A stretch of DNA of 64,000 bases from Heliocidaris tuberculata (taxonomy: Eukaryota > Echinodermata > Echinoidea > Camarodonta > Echinometridae): contig CM046838.1 in NCBI GenBank assembly GCA_025618425.1, positions 20,296,838 through 20,360,837 of the forward strand, in the 5' to 3' direction. Both the position numbers and the translations under genes were made by a program. This document shows positions 1 through 14,543 of this stretch, piece by piece (positions within the stretch are counted from its first letter, which is position 1; the number at the start of each line of letters is the position of its first letter). The notes beneath the pieces were generated by a model. That model was not told where the DNA came from and made no database searches. It was given only the letters and a program-made list of their open reading frames with translations.

Positions 1-199
1 GCTCATTTCATTATCATTCCAAAATTTCCATAAGTGGAATGCATGTTGTTTCATAATTCTAGTACACCAATTTGTGTCTGAAAACAACATGTACAAATAT
101 TTAGACTCATTTAACAAGTACAAATTTGTGTCAATGCTAAAATTTACAGACTTTACTCAGAAAATAGTGAAGGAAAATATGCTAATAAAATTTGATTAA

Positions 200-849
200 A
201 AGGCCCCTGCAACCCAAACGCAACCCAATTTTTGTTTTATTCCTGTTGATGTGCAGGGATGCATACAACTAATATTATGTTATTCTAACATCCAAATATG
301 TTTCACAGATTTTTAAATGTTTTTTGAAATATTTTTCCCAACATCCTAAGCTCCAGCCTAAAAAAATGCTCCAGATCTCATTCCTGCAAGGACATCATCT
401 GTCAATCATCAGTCAGCTATACTAACATTCTACAATAGACAGTGGAATGTAACTTCCCTCAGCTCAGCACATGCTCACAATAGAATTGCATGCTTTCAAA
501 CAATACCTCCTCATTACCATTCTTTTCCTGGTGATGCTGCAGCATGTCTGACATAGCAACTACTATGTAGGCAATCTATGGTCTATTAGAACAGATAGTC
601 ATCTCTGGCAAAGCTACATACCACTGTCTCTCCTTAGCTCACTAATGATTGACAGATGATGCCATTGCAGGAATGAGATCTGGAGCATTTTTTTGGGGTG
701 GAGCTTAGCATGTTTGAGAAAATGATTTTAAAAATATTTTTCAAAATTTATAAAACATATTTAGATGTTTGAATAACAAAATATATTAAAGTTGTATGTA
801 TCCCTGCACATCAACAGTAATCAACTTGCATTTGGGTTGCAGGGGACCT
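200..849. mobile_element. TTAA-flanked foldback element, copy 1
   Basis: TTAA lies at 196-199 and 850-853. Inverted arms of about 215 bp begin with AAGGCCCCTGCAACCCAAA and end with its complement. No ORF is present. It is homologous to 10495-12523 and is the intact form of that copy. Confidence 0.87.
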
Positions 850-1318
850 TTAATACTGTATTTCTACTCTGTAGTCCATGTCTAAATATCACAAAATACC
901 ATTTTCTTGCACTAACAAATTCAATCATTGCATAATACGGTGACATTTGTTAAATATATATAAATATAATGTCAAAGTAATATATCAGAAATACCTGAAT
1001 ATGTAGTATACTGTACTATTCATTTCTTGCATTTAGAATTTGAAGCCAGAGTTTGTCAAATAGGAAGAATAATTAATGACAATTTTAATGAGTATTCCAC
1101 CATTATCTAATTCATAAAAATCTTATCATGTTTGAGATTGCCAATTTAAAACCAATGCACTGTTAGTGTTGCGAATCCTGTAATACTACCAATATGCGTC
1201 GGTAAGCGATTTCCTTGGCCAACGTATATTGTGGTGTTGTCCCGTTCTTATAAGCATCACCGATATTACAACATTCACTTTGCTCAGCGAGTACGGCAGT
1301 GCATTGCAGTGCTGTAGG

Positions 1319-1395
1319 ACTCGAGTCCGGACTCGGACTCGAGCCACAAGGACTCGGTCTCGGGCTCGGACTCGACCAGTGGTGACTCGTGACTC
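1319..1395. repeat. GGACTC-type hexamer array 1
   Basis: Degenerate GACTCG/GGACTC hexamers follow the flank TGCATTGCAGTGCTGTAG. The same flank occurs inverted beside the array at 2837-2936. Short frames through it are simple-sequence artefacts. Confidence 0.7.
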
Positions 1396-2331
1396 GGGCG
1401 AAAATCGGGCCGAGACCAGCAACGAGAACGGCAATTTCTTCCATTTTCCGCTTTTAATTTTAGCTCAAAAAATTACCCCAGGGCACGCAAAAAACCCTGC
1501 TATTTTCGCGCACCTTGCTCGATTGAGCGGTATTTTAAACATGAACTTTAAAACATCGATTGCTGTAACAGTACAAGAATGTGCACAAATAGATGATAGA
1601 TGTTAAGATAAAGCATTTTATGCCCATATACACTTGTTATACACGTATGACACAGACAAGTGTTGAAATTGATATTAACCATTTAGAGATGGATTAATCT
1701 ATAACACACGTTCCCATAGACCCCAGCCTGGGCTATTTTGGGCAGTCTCAAACAGATTACTATTCGACTTGTATTTCAAGCTAGTATTACAAACTACAGT
1801 GTTTATAATCTTTTTATCTTTTTACTTGCAACCTATGTTCCTGTGGCAAAAAGTGAAATGGGGCAAAAAGTCAAAGTCAGCAATTTAAAATTTTTGGCAG
1901 TGTCAAACGGTTTTATTACGGTTTAACAATTACATTCGTTTTACTTGAGTCACTTAGTCATGTGGTCGGTTTCCAAAATGAATGCTAATGTTGCACTTGT
2001 ATTACAAGCCATTAATCCAGTTTAATGAACTAGCTGATACATGTACAAGGGTTTTATTAGGGTTTGACGATTCACTTTTTTATTACTTTAATCAGCTTTT
2101 TGATAAGATTGAACTATTGGTGTTCTTAGGGAAATATTATTTTCCCCTCTTTTTTTCCATTTCAGTTGGAAACTTTCTTTTCTATATTGGCTTTAATCAT
2201 GTTAATGGCATTCAAGTTATCGTTTTGTTCTGTTGACTTATAATTGATAAAAGATAAAATTATAGGCCTTTGAAATGAACAAATATTAATTTGTGTAACT
2301 TTTCTTCTTTGAGGTATCACAGAAACAATAG

Positions 2332-2764
2332 AGTCAACTCTCTATAATTACTGTGAATACAAGCTTAATACTAAGGCTTGTTCACATATGAGCCATTTGT
2401 CAACGAGACATTACCTTGGCACAAAAGGAGTGCATGTTTACTTGTTTAGTATTTTGGTTAATAAAACTTCTGAAATTCCACCAGTACACCAAACCATCAC
2501 CGAAAATCTAACCATAGACATTTATCTCAACATTTCCAATAGTTTCCTCCATTCTGTCAGAATTTTTAGTGTTATATCTGGAAATCTTACTGAACTTAAT
2601 CTTATTAAGCACCAAGCGACGTGTCACGGCAACAAATCACTCATTTGTGAGCAAGCCTTTATAGTTGTCCACATTCGTACTAAGAAAGTTACAATAAATT
2701 AAATTCTCTGACAAATGGAAGTTTTCAATGAACCAGAAATTAATTATGTTATAGAGAGTTCACT
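2332..2764. mobile_element. Inverted-repeat MITE
   Basis: Terminal inverted repeats AGTCAACTCTCTATAAT and AGTGAACTCTCTATAAC (15 of 17 identical) enclose 433 bp. A second internal inverted pair is AGGCTTGTTCACA...GAG and its complement (about 2373 and 2660). The 104-codon frame inside is probably spurious. Confidence 0.6.
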
Positions 2765-2836
2765 GTGAGGCATTTATCATAATAAAAATAATGTGACTTT
2801 AAATAAAAAAAATGTAATTTAAGATGTTCCCATTGG

Positions 2837-2936
2837 GACTCGGACTTGGACTCGGGACTCAGATGTCCAGGACTCGGACTTGGACTCGGACTCGGACTCC
2901 AGGGACTCGGACTCGGACTCGGATGGGATGGACTCG
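2837..2936. repeat. GGACTC-type hexamer array 2
   Basis: Degenerate GGACTCGGACTC units are followed by CTACAGCACTGATGCATTG, the inverted flank of array 1. The DS-repeat peptide encoded here is not credible as a gene. Confidence 0.7.
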
Positions 2937-3518
2937 ACTACAGCACTGATGCATTGTAGTAATACAAAATACAATGGACAAAGCATCAACAGAACAACAG
3001 ACCAAATCAGCTATTTGATTGGTCTGATGCCTACGTCTTTACAGGCTTCACTGCCCGAGCCGTAAATGTTCGGATACCGTTCATATTTGCCATGTATCGA
3101 TAATAAATCAACATTTTCATTAGATTCAGGCAGGGTGAAAAGGTATCAAATAAGCGTTAAATAGCAGGAAGCAAAGTACCACATTACTTGGTGGTATCCG
3201 TTCACATCAGCCGCCATCGATAGCATATCCGTAAAATAGCAGCAGCATTTGGCCTATTTCATGGATAGGTAGCAGATGTGAACAGGGCTCAAGAAGAAGG
3301 TGCATCTGAAATCACGGTCAAAGTCAGAGATGTGTGAACACAGAACTAGCTTCTGCTTCGAAAAAAAGTCTTATAAATGCCATACCATGACACATATTTC
3401 AAATCAGTAATTTTAAATCAATGTTTCATGTTCCTAATTGTAGCCTCACAAAAAACAAAAGAACACACCCTATAACTTTACTTTATAACACAAACCAGCG
3501 TCTACCTCCATGTTAGCT

Positions 3519-6500
3519 TCATATCTTCCTGTTGATGGTGCCTCTGGGGGGAACCAGAAGTGGGTCAGGCTCACAGGAATCTTCATAGTCCGTGACTGGC
3601 TCCCGGTCAGCATCTATCTCCTCCTGTAGTCGTTGGTGAGCGATGGCTAGACGCTGCTTCTTGCTTTGATTCAGGACACGCCCCTAGGAGACAGAGATCA
3701 AAAGAAAAATCGAATAGCTGGTCATGACATACTCTTGATTAAATCAAGTAAACTGACCATCATAAACCACTAAAAGTCTGTGTCATTGATTTGAAGCAAA
3801 AAAGATATCTCAAGGAGAAGAATAGCATGCTACAAATGCACAAAAAAAAAAACCCCACATACTTATACGCTAAAACTACAGCATAAAAAAAAGTACATGT
3901 ATTGGCAGAAATGTGACAATGCAATATATTCAACCCCAAGATATATCACCAAATATCTTATCACAGACTATTAAGAGAATGGGGATTTTTCATAAGTACC
4001 AATCAAATGTAATGCAACATATATATGAATAAATGGTTGCACATAATTACATAACTTAATCCTGATAATACATTATAAATGTATTTTTTTTAAAAGTGAA
4101 TTCTCATTTTGCTTGTGGACGTATAGTTTACACTGTGATCTGCGTTTTTCATTTGGCATAAAAAACATTTCAATAATGGAAAACAAAATAAATTACTATT
4201 ATAAAAATTCAAATGCACCATACAATCCATCCCCCCCCCTAGAAAGTGGGCTTTAGGGGTCTGAATTCCAAACAGCAAACCAAAAATCAGAAAAGGCACG
4301 ACTTACCCTTCTTGAGTCTACAATATTTAACAGTATAGTTGCGGCTACACAGGCACCAATGTTAGCATAAAGATAAATCATGGTTAGCTTCCATCGATGC
4401 AATGTCTGTTCAGGGGGTTGTCTGAAAGATATGAGTGGAGGAAAAAGATTCATATCTATTCTGGTCATGTTATATCTATCCTGTTCATGTCATATCTATC
4501 CTGTTCATGTCATATCTATCCTGTTCATGTCAAATTTGTGCAAAATATATGTACTTATTCAACAGATTGCAGTATTGCCACAGATTATGGACAACATAAA
4601 AGGTGATTCTTCCTATTTTTGCAGTTCATTTAAAACAAACTGCAAGAAATTGCTCTCACAGTAGTGTTCAAACTTGCAAATACTTACTGTTGTTAGCAAG
4701 TATGCATTCTATTGCATTGTAGTGACACCTGGGCCCTCTTGCATAAAAAGTTGCGATTAAACGCAACTCAAAAAATTAAACGCAAGTCCCAAATACGCGA
4801 TCCTGATTGGTTGAAAATCAAGTTGCATTTAATTTTTTGAGTTGCGTTTAATCGCAACTTTTTATGCAAGAGGCACCTGGTGCCAAAAATGAGGAGGATG
4901 TTAGCCACAAGATTTGCTAAAATACTTGAAATCATGATATACAATGCAAATACAAACCCCTCAGATGCTTTATCGATAAAATACCCAAATTTTGCTTTTC
5001 TCAGAGCAGAAGAAAAATTCATATCGATGTACATATGTCAATGATGTAAAGTCAATTCAAATCAAATTCAAACATGCATGCATCACCAAACATGAAGAAA
5101 TTAAGCTTCATGGCTGAACCTTTAGATATACAATTTCTTTGAAATGATTTATAATTCTATCACGGTTGTATTTGAATTGAGGGTCTCTGTATAACGGCTG
5201 ATTCTGATTCTAAAACTACATGGACTTCCTTTCCTTTTATTCTATCTTCTTTTGTCTTTCCCAATAACTAGAACTTTGTTTCAAATGAAGAACTTACGAA
5301 TTCTGGTCACCAAGGATAGCACCAATGACAACGTTGGATATACCAATGCCAATCATTTGAATAGATGTTGTTATGCCCATCGCCGTGCCAACAGTAGACT
5401 GAGACACCACTAGAGGAATAGAAGGCCAAAGGCTTGCCTGTCAGGACAAAAAAAATAAAAGTAGACTTCATAGCAGTGACAAAATCTATATAAAGGCTAC
5501 CTGTCTGATGTGACTTGGCCCATTGGTCGGCTCCCTGCTCTTTGCCTACAGTGTATTAACCCATAAGCTGCCCAAACCTTGCACATTGATCTGCGTACAG
5601 CTGCTTTGTAAATGTGGAGTCGCGTTGATTTTTCATGCTTAAGTACCCCCAAATTAAACCAGGCACAGGGATTGGTGGCTGGCACAATAGGGACTAGCAC
5701 TGTACATGGGGCAGATTACGGGTTAATGGACTCTCATGGACAGAGGTTTAAGGGAGCAGCACCATGTGTAAGAATTACACCCTAAAATGACAGCATCTTC
5801 TTGCTTGTTCCTTGTTAAGATGTTTGAGCCTACATTCTTTATAAGAAAAAGGAAGGGGGTTCCTTTTCCTTTAGACAACATGTTGAAGTTCAACAAGTGA
5901 TGGCAATAAACACATCAGCTGAGAAATCAAACATCTGGGCCCTCTTGCATAAAAGGTTGCGATAAAACACAACTCAAAAAATTAAACGCAACTTCATTTT
6001 CAACCAGTCAGGATCGCATATTTTGGACTTGCTTTGAGTTGTGTTTAATTGCAACTTTTCATATCAGAGGGCCCTGATTAATATATAACATTAAGGCTTT
6101 ATACTGTGGGCATCAAAATAATTTGTAACTGATGAATAAATGCTGACTTTGGCAACATTTTTTTAAAACAAAGGTTTCACATAAAGGAAACAGAAAGATT
6201 CTTACCGCAGCAAAAGAGTATGTGATTCCCAGCCAGAGGGTAGAGACTAGAGGGAACACATAGGTGAATGCCAGCAGACCAAAGACTGGAAGGGTCGCTA
6301 TAGCACATGTTAGAGCAAGTATTCCTCTCATTCCAAACTGATCCTGGAAACGGAAAGAAAATACAATGACTGGTGATGATAAAACAAAAAGAAACATACA
6401 TGCATTCAGGCTTCTCAGCAAGACTTTGTTTAATTTTGGTTAAAATTAAGTGAAAATAGGGCCTTGCAGCCTTACAGGGAATGGTTTGGAAGGACCAAAG

Positions 6501-9500
6501 CAATTCTGCAGATTGAAAGTATGCATTGACATATCTGTTACCCTTCTCAGTAGCCTTATGGGGAACACTTAGCCCTTGGTATATTTTTTTTTTGTAATTC
6601 CCCATGCTTGGTATTAATTACCAAGGGTGTTATGAAACCTACATGCATCACTAGTACAAAAATGAAATTTCAGGCAGAAAAAAAAGAAAATGATATGTGG
6701 GAAATCATATCCCTACAGAGGTGCCGTGGTCTAGCGGATATTAACCAGACCATTAATCACATAGTACAGGGTTTGAATCCCTGCCATGGCACTAACCTTC
6801 TATGGCAAGACATTTATTTACATTTGCCACTCTCTTTCAAGTGACGTAAATGGGTACCTAGTGGGAAGAAATTCCTTAACCCTTTCAAGACAATTGACTA
6901 CACTTTGTGGATTGGCTCAATAACTCTTGATTCAAAGCTCCAAAAAAATATACCAAATTTGTTTGAGTAGAAAGAGCAAAACTTTCTGCACACACTATTT
7001 TTGTTGCATGACCATATTGTGTTTGATGCCAGGAATTTTAAAAAGGAGAATATAAGCTTTAAAATCCTTAAATTGGCAACACATTGAGAGATTCAAAATC
7101 ATTTTTTTTTAAATCAAAATTGGCCATTTTTAAAACATTTTGGCAAAGTTCATAACCATGTACATTGTTTTCAAAGACATTACATTTTATTAGAACCATG
7201 TAGCATTAAAACAAATATATTATTGTTGCCAATTTGAAGAGTACAATGTGATCATTTTAGCCCTTAAATAATTCCTGTCATGAAAGGGTTAATTGTTTGA
7301 GTGCCTTATCAGCATAACTCAGCTAAAGCTGGGGTAATAATAGTATTCAACGCTTTGTATCCTCCAATAGCACTTTATAAATCAACCACAATCATTATCA
7401 TAGTAATGGAGATTACTGTCAAATAATAGCCTGGAAAAACAACTGGATGGCTGCTATATATTAAACTATTGAAAGCAGCATTGAGTATCAATTGGAGGGA
7501 CCATATGACAAATATAGAGTTGTATAGGGATATGACACCAAACTCATTCAGACTGAGAGAACGTTGCCTCCCTTTCAGTGGTCGTTGCTGGAGGAGCAAG
7601 AGTTAAATAATTTCACAAATGCTCTTCTGGGAACCTTCAAGGGGCAAACGCACCAGGGGTCGTCCAGCAATGACTTACATAGATTATTCAGAATAAAATG
7701 ATGCCTAGAGATATATGATTGATATATGACTGATAGATATATGATTGGTGGCAGAGAAAAAAACTACAAACATGAAATAGTTGTAAATAAAGAGAGCAAT
7801 GGTGACATCACAACAATTATTGAATAAATGTTATCCATATGGTATCTTTCTTCAATTTCACTTACTATGAGAACACCAAGAAAAGGCGAGAGGACAAGAG
7901 AAGCATCATACACAGCACCAGCAAGATAAGCAGGGACAGGCGAATCTGGATCATAACCATACTTCTGCTCAATAAAATCACTGTGAATGACATAGTGAGA
8001 GAGAGAGAGAGAGAAAGAATAAATAAATATATGCAAAAGTTCATGCTGTAAAATACTTTACATTAAAATTTGTGTAAAATTTTAGTTTTCTATCTTTATT
8101 TTCAAAGTGTATTTGTTTCTAGAGTGTTCTCGCCTAATTTCAGTATATCAACTGAAGTAATAAGTCTTAGTTTTCACCCGCTAATTTGTTGCGTGGTCAA
8201 ATTTTGCATAAAATATATTCCATAGGAGCAAACTTCAAAATTCATAGACCCATTTTGGTTTTAGGAAGAGAAAAAAAATAACTGTTTTCACTCAACACCT
8301 ATATACATATATTTTTTTTTTTTTTTTTTTTTTTTTTGGGGGGGGGGGGGGGGGGTTCCCAGAGCAATCAAGGGTTAAGGCAATAGGGAGCTGTGATACA
8401 GAGTGACACGAAAAGACGCATCCAGAACGCAAACAGAGTAATAATTGGTGATAGTGGTGAATTAAAAGTTGTAATTTTACATTTATATATATACATGTAT
8501 GATTATAGTTTTGGTAATATTAAGCCTAATCAATATAGCAGAGGTATTTTTAGCCAATTTCGACAATATAAAATTTGCGTTCCGGATGCGTCTTTTTGTG
8601 CCACTACATTTTGCTAAGCTAACTTTGAATTAATTCTTCAGGTTACCTTGCATCAGCTACAAAAGGGAATACACCATTGTAGAAGAACATGATAGAAAGA
8701 ACCAACAGCCAGTAGGGTAGCGTGAATTCTAAAATGTCTCTCAGTCTCACTTTCTTGGAATTTTCTTTCACCTCGGCTTCCTGTCATGAAACAAACATAT
8801 CAAACTAATGAGAAAATACAAGCACTATAAGGTGATTCAATTGTTTGAGATAAACTAAGCCCTAATGCTTTATTCTTCAACCTACATAAGACAAGTCTAT
8901 TTTCAAATAAAATGTGCTTCCTGTAATAATGGAAAATTTAATTTAATTTAAGTTGACAAGCAGCATTAAAACAAGTTAACCTCCTTTTTAAATACCTATA
9001 AAGCATGCTTCCTTTCGAGTAGAGTAATATATGAACAAGACAAATGATATGAAGCTTTCACTACAGTCATACAAAATGGTCATATGTAATGTGACATGTG
9101 ATTGATCCAATTCTTACAGGTACTTCATAAAGTGAGAGGAGTAAGGGGCGAGCGAAGTGCTTAACAGCAAACATCTCATGCATGGGCATCAATTAATATT
9201 GTTAAAAAAGGTGGCAGTGCTGGATCCCCTTAACTGCCATTCCCCCCTCCCCCCCCCCCCCCCCCCCCCCCCCTCGAAGGCCCTGTAATAAACCATTATT
9301 GAATTGTATTGAAGCTTCATGATATAAGCACAGTAGTATCATCTTCTGTATCAAGAAAACTACCCACAAGTTTATCACCACAAGACAGCTCTCCCCCCCC
9401 CCCCCCCTCCCCCACCCTCCAGAACATTCACCCTGAAGAAAACACATATGGGACAATTATGCTTGGACAAATACCCCTTTAAAAATTACTCAATTTACCC

Positions 9501-12500
9501 TCCGAAAATTACCTCCATGTGAGAGGTACATGTAGTTATCTGGGGGTAATTATTAACATTGCCTTTAAAAGGGTAGTTGTACAGAGGTAAGTTGTCCCAA
9601 GGCTACTTGTATAAGAGCTAGTTGTATGAGGTCGATAGGTAAGTTGTCCTACAATAAGGGATAGCAACACACTAATACCATTCCAAGTTGCTTGACCCCA
9701 GAGGTATCCATAATACTTGTTACTATGGCAGCGACGAAGCCTGTCAGACAGAGGACTGCCCCTCCCCAGAGGGTCCACATTAATCCCATGGTGTCCTCAA
9801 ACTCCTTGGTGAAAAAGAAATTTAGAACACTTCCCTGGAGGCAGAATAACAATGTAATAAAACAAGGAGTTTTTCATCTGAACACATAAGATATGAATAA
9901 TGCAAAGGTTATACATAGTGCCTTTATTGGGAGTAATTTTCTGAAAAATCATAAAAACTTTACATACAAACATAACAACTTTGTATAGTTCATTATTGAA
10001 TAAGGAAAGGACTTGAAATGAATGCCCATTGGTATTTATAGCGGTAACAAGTTTTCAACAGCACCGCATCCAGTGGTTAGAATTTTATGGATTTGGGGTA
10101 GAAAAAAAAAAGAAGATACACTAAACTTGAGGCTATCAAAAGCTTCAGGGCCAGGGGATCAGGAGTTGGTCTAGCAGTAAAGTGTGCGGGCAGCTCTCTG
10201 TATTCACCTAAAAACTGACTCTGATCGGACCCAGGTTCGAATCTCAGTCATGTCTTTCAGATGGTGACGTTAAAGGTCGATCTCAGACATTAAAAAATAA
10301 TATCTGATTGATTGATTGATTGATACACATCTGTAAAAGCCCAATTAACACACTCACACACCAACATATATTCTAAATGATTATCTCTGCCAAAATTACG
10401 GGTGAGAAGTGATAGATTTTGCCCCCCCCCCCCTCCTTAAGAAAATGACCTCAAATTCAGTTTATAATTTACTAGTGTTAGAATATTCTGTTAAAGGTCC
10501 ACTGCAACCCAAATGCAAGTTGATTTCTGTTGATGAGCAGGGATGCATACAACTCATATTTTGTTATTCAAACATCTCAATATGTTTCATAGATTTTTAA
10601 ATATCTTTTGAAATCATTTTCTCAAACATGCTAAGCTCCACCCTAAAAAAATGCTCCAGATCTCATTCCTGCAGTGACATCATCTGTCAATCAATAGTGA
10701 GCTAAGGAGAGACAGTGGTATGTAGCTTTGCCAGAGATGACCATCTGTTCTAATAGACCATACAATGCCTACATAGTAGTTGCTATGTCAGACATGCTGT
10801 AGCATCACCAGGAAAAGAATGGTAATGAGGAGGTATTGTTTGAAAGCATCTATATATTAATACTCAAAACCGTTTTTTGTGGTCGCAAAAACATTTTTCC
10901 TCTGCCGTGTCCGCCCTCGCCGTTACGCGGGATCGGTGGCATAATTCCATGGCCCGTGTCTCCCGTATTCCGCGTGCCACGCCGACCCCGTCGTCGCCGT
11001 CGACGTCCCTAAACGTGATTTGTTGAGATTTGGGGGGGACGGGCAGGCCGAAGGAACGGCTGCTTTCCGCATGGATCCCTTGCACGACGGCGGTGTCGTC
11101 AGTCGTGCACCCTCCCTTACATGTATATGGCCCATCACAGGCACGGCATGGCAGGTGACGAACAATGTTGTTCACGATGAGTATCAACTTGCATTGTGCG
11201 ACCCGTGTTAGACGACTCGCGTTAGCCATCTTGCTAATCTTACTCTTACCGGGGGGAACCCCCGTAAGAAAATAATTATGGCATGGGTATGTCCCATAGT
11301 GTCACAGGCTCCATAGAGCTCGGTGGTATGTGTAGGTATGTATTCAATTGTTTGATCGTACACTTTGTGATCAGTACACCATAAGAGCAGCACCCACGCA
11401 CTGCGATGCAATGCGACGCGATCGACGATACATATCGCATGCATGCAATTTGTATGTACTGTACACACATAGTTGACTATGGTTTCCCGATCGAGCTTAC
11501 AAAGACACTGTACGACGTACATTCTAAGGTTGATTTTGGACGTGAGTGATATTATTTAGAACTAAAAAACTGTTAGAAACTGTATTTACGGACTTCCTTT
11601 GACCTATTTTCTCTGTATTTCGTCAACAACTGATGGATTCTTCTCTTTTTAGACTCCATCACGGCGGCGCTGCACTGTGAGCTGAGCAGTATCAGCGCTG
11701 CAGCCTTGGCTGCGTGATATGAACTCCGGGGGAGGAGATCACGGAGAGACCAGGGGTAAATGACTAACTGAGCAGCTTATTTGGAGATGTCCAAGGTTGA
11801 CTTTGGACATGAGTGACATTCTTGAGAACAAAAAAGTTGCAGTATAGTATTTGTGGACTTTGTTTGTCCCTATTTTCTCCGTAATTAGTTAAAAACTGAT
11901 GGCATTCTTCTCTACAATATAAAGCTGGTACTCTGTCACGGCAACGCCAGCACTCTGAGGCTGAGCTGTTGTAAGGGTTGGCTGGCTGAACTCCAGGGGA
12001 GGAGTCCGGCAGTAAATGCCTTACTGAGCTGCTTATTTCAAGATTGGAAACAGTTTACTTATCATCTTTTTTAAAAATTATTATTACTGCACTTAAAATT
12101 TGATGATCAATTCATCTTACCGTATGAGAAGATTCTACATATATCCGTTGAAGAATTAATTGAGTATATTCATATGCTGAAGGCATGGGCATAGATAGCG
12201 GGGGCGGGGGGCTGAATTCAATATAAGTTTAATAAACCAAAATTTGAAACTAATTTTTCACATTTTTTTGCGCTCGAATCCCGTGGATTTTCCACGGGCG
12301 CTGCTAGTGCAATTCTATTGTGAGCATGTGCTCAGCTAGGGGAAGTTACATTCCACTGTCTATTGTAGAATGTTAGTGTAGCTGACTGATGATTGACAGA
12401 TGATGTCATTGCAGGAATGAGATCTGGAGCTGTTTTTAGGGTGGAGCTTGGGAAGTTGAAAAAATATTATAAATAGTTGTATGCATAACTTGCATTTGGG

Positions 12501-14124
12501 TTGCGTTTGGTTGCAGGGGCCCTTTAAAATTTACAAGTAATTTATACTATGCTACATGTATGATTGCAATATAAACAAATCATGCAAAGGTCAAAAGGCT
12601 AAGAATAGGTTTCACTTACCAGTCTTGAGAATGTTAGTGTAATACCAAAAGCAAAAGCCAGCTCTTTGTTCTTGAACCAGAAGGCAGTAATTCTATTCTG
12701 AACAACTGTACATTGAGGAGAATAACAAAATAATATACTTGCCCACAGTTTTCTTCACGTGTATGATTTTCCTATGTTCACCATATTAAAAAAAAAAGAA
12801 AGAAAAAACAGCTCTAGACCATACACACTTGTAACAGCACACCAATTACATTCAGAGATCAAAAAGCAGAATTGGAATTTGAAACCTCGTCACATAGCAA
12901 GTGCCTACATATACATGTAAATGCATGAATTCTCTTTTCCCTAGTTCCTAAAAATTAATTAGAGTTATATGTCCTATAGTTGCTTATCTACTAGTATTAC
13001 AAAAAATCACAAACATGCCCCTGCATTAGGGTGAAGTAAATGAAAAAGAATGATCAAACATCTGATTACATAATATAATACATCAAGTCATCTATACATG
13101 AATGTAATTGCTGATACATTTTGCAACAAAAAATATGTAATTTTGGATTGATCTGTGGGGCTTACTTGTAAGAGATCCATTTCCAGACCCGAAGAGAAGA
13201 CGCCCAAAGAGCATCACAGGGAACATGGTTGATGTTCCTTTAAAGCTAGCACCCAGGGCAAAGATACAGGATCCCGTCAGGCATAGACCAGAGAACAGGA
13301 ACAGGCCAACTGATAATGAGAGAGAGAGAGAGAGAGAGAGAGATAAAACAAACATACAGAATATTGTTCTTTAATCTCTTATGCAGTAAGCACACAGTTA
13401 CATGTGCTCTCAAATTCTTGCAGAGTCAGAAAACTATATTAAAGTTAGTGGCAAAAACATAGAAAATAGTTACATCCTGAAGCTATTATCATAGAATCAA
13501 AAGTTAAATCACAGATAACAAACTCTCCAGAAAGGACCACATAACATTATACAGTATACTTTATCCTCAACCCTAAAATCACCTATACTCCTTATAAACG
13601 ATGATGACAGACATCTGATGTTCCATTTGTAGGCATTACAGACATAACTTCTTCTTTTTCTTACACAATTTTTTTCTTAATTAAAAAAAAAAATTGTTTT
13701 CAACTAAATTTTCATGCAATGCTTTCAGCTGGGGAAAAAAAAATCCATTTAAGAAATTCAACTTTCTCTCATAAACAGTCAAGGCAAGATATATACATGT
13801 ACTATCACAGTTTTTACTTTATAGACATAGAGACATGAATGTCAGTCCACAAATGTATTATTTATCACTATGGACATGAAGCATATTTATTAGAGCTGTT
13901 TGTTAATTCATTATCAAAAGACAAGAGAAAACTCACCAGGGTTTCCGAGTTTATCAATCAGGAAGCCGGCACCGATAACAACCACAGCATTGCTAATGTA
14001 AAGCAAAATAAAGAGTGAAAGAGAAACAGAAAGTGACAAAAACAGAAACATGGTGTGTGGGTGAGGCAAGAGAAGAGAAGGAGACAAAGAGATTCAAAGG
14101 GGATAGGAAAAGATAGAGTGATAT

Positions 14125-14167
<43 letters not shown>

Positions 14168-14508
14168 GAGAAAAAGATTTAAAAGGGAAAGGAAAAAGAT
14201 AGTGATATGGAGAGAGAGAGAGAGAGAGAGAGATTCAAAGGGGGTAGGAAAAGATAGAGTGGTATGGAGAGAGAGAGTATAAGAAAAAGAGATTTAAAAG
14301 GGAAATGAAAAGATAGTGATATGGGGAGAGAGAGAGAGTATGAGAAAAAGAGATTTAAAAGGGAAATGAAAAGATAGTGATATGGGGAGAGAGAGAGAGA
14401 GAGAGTATAAGAAAAAGAGATTTAAAAGGGAAATGAAAAGATAGAGTGATATGGAGAGAGAGAGAATATGAGAAAAAGAGATTTAAAGGGGAAAGGAAAG
14501 AGAGAGTG

Positions 14509-14543
<35 letters not shown>

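Noticed and set aside
2388..2702. 104-codon ORF as a gene
   Set aside because: It lies wholly between inverted repeats of a MITE and crosses its internal inverted pair.
6721..6792. Functional tRNA gene
   Set aside because: Acceptor and T arms look good, but no anticodon arm is clear and a SINE body follows.
10864..11522. Helitron Rep/helicase protein in Helitron 1
   Set aside because: The minus-strand frames lack Rep HUH or helicase motifs and are far too short.
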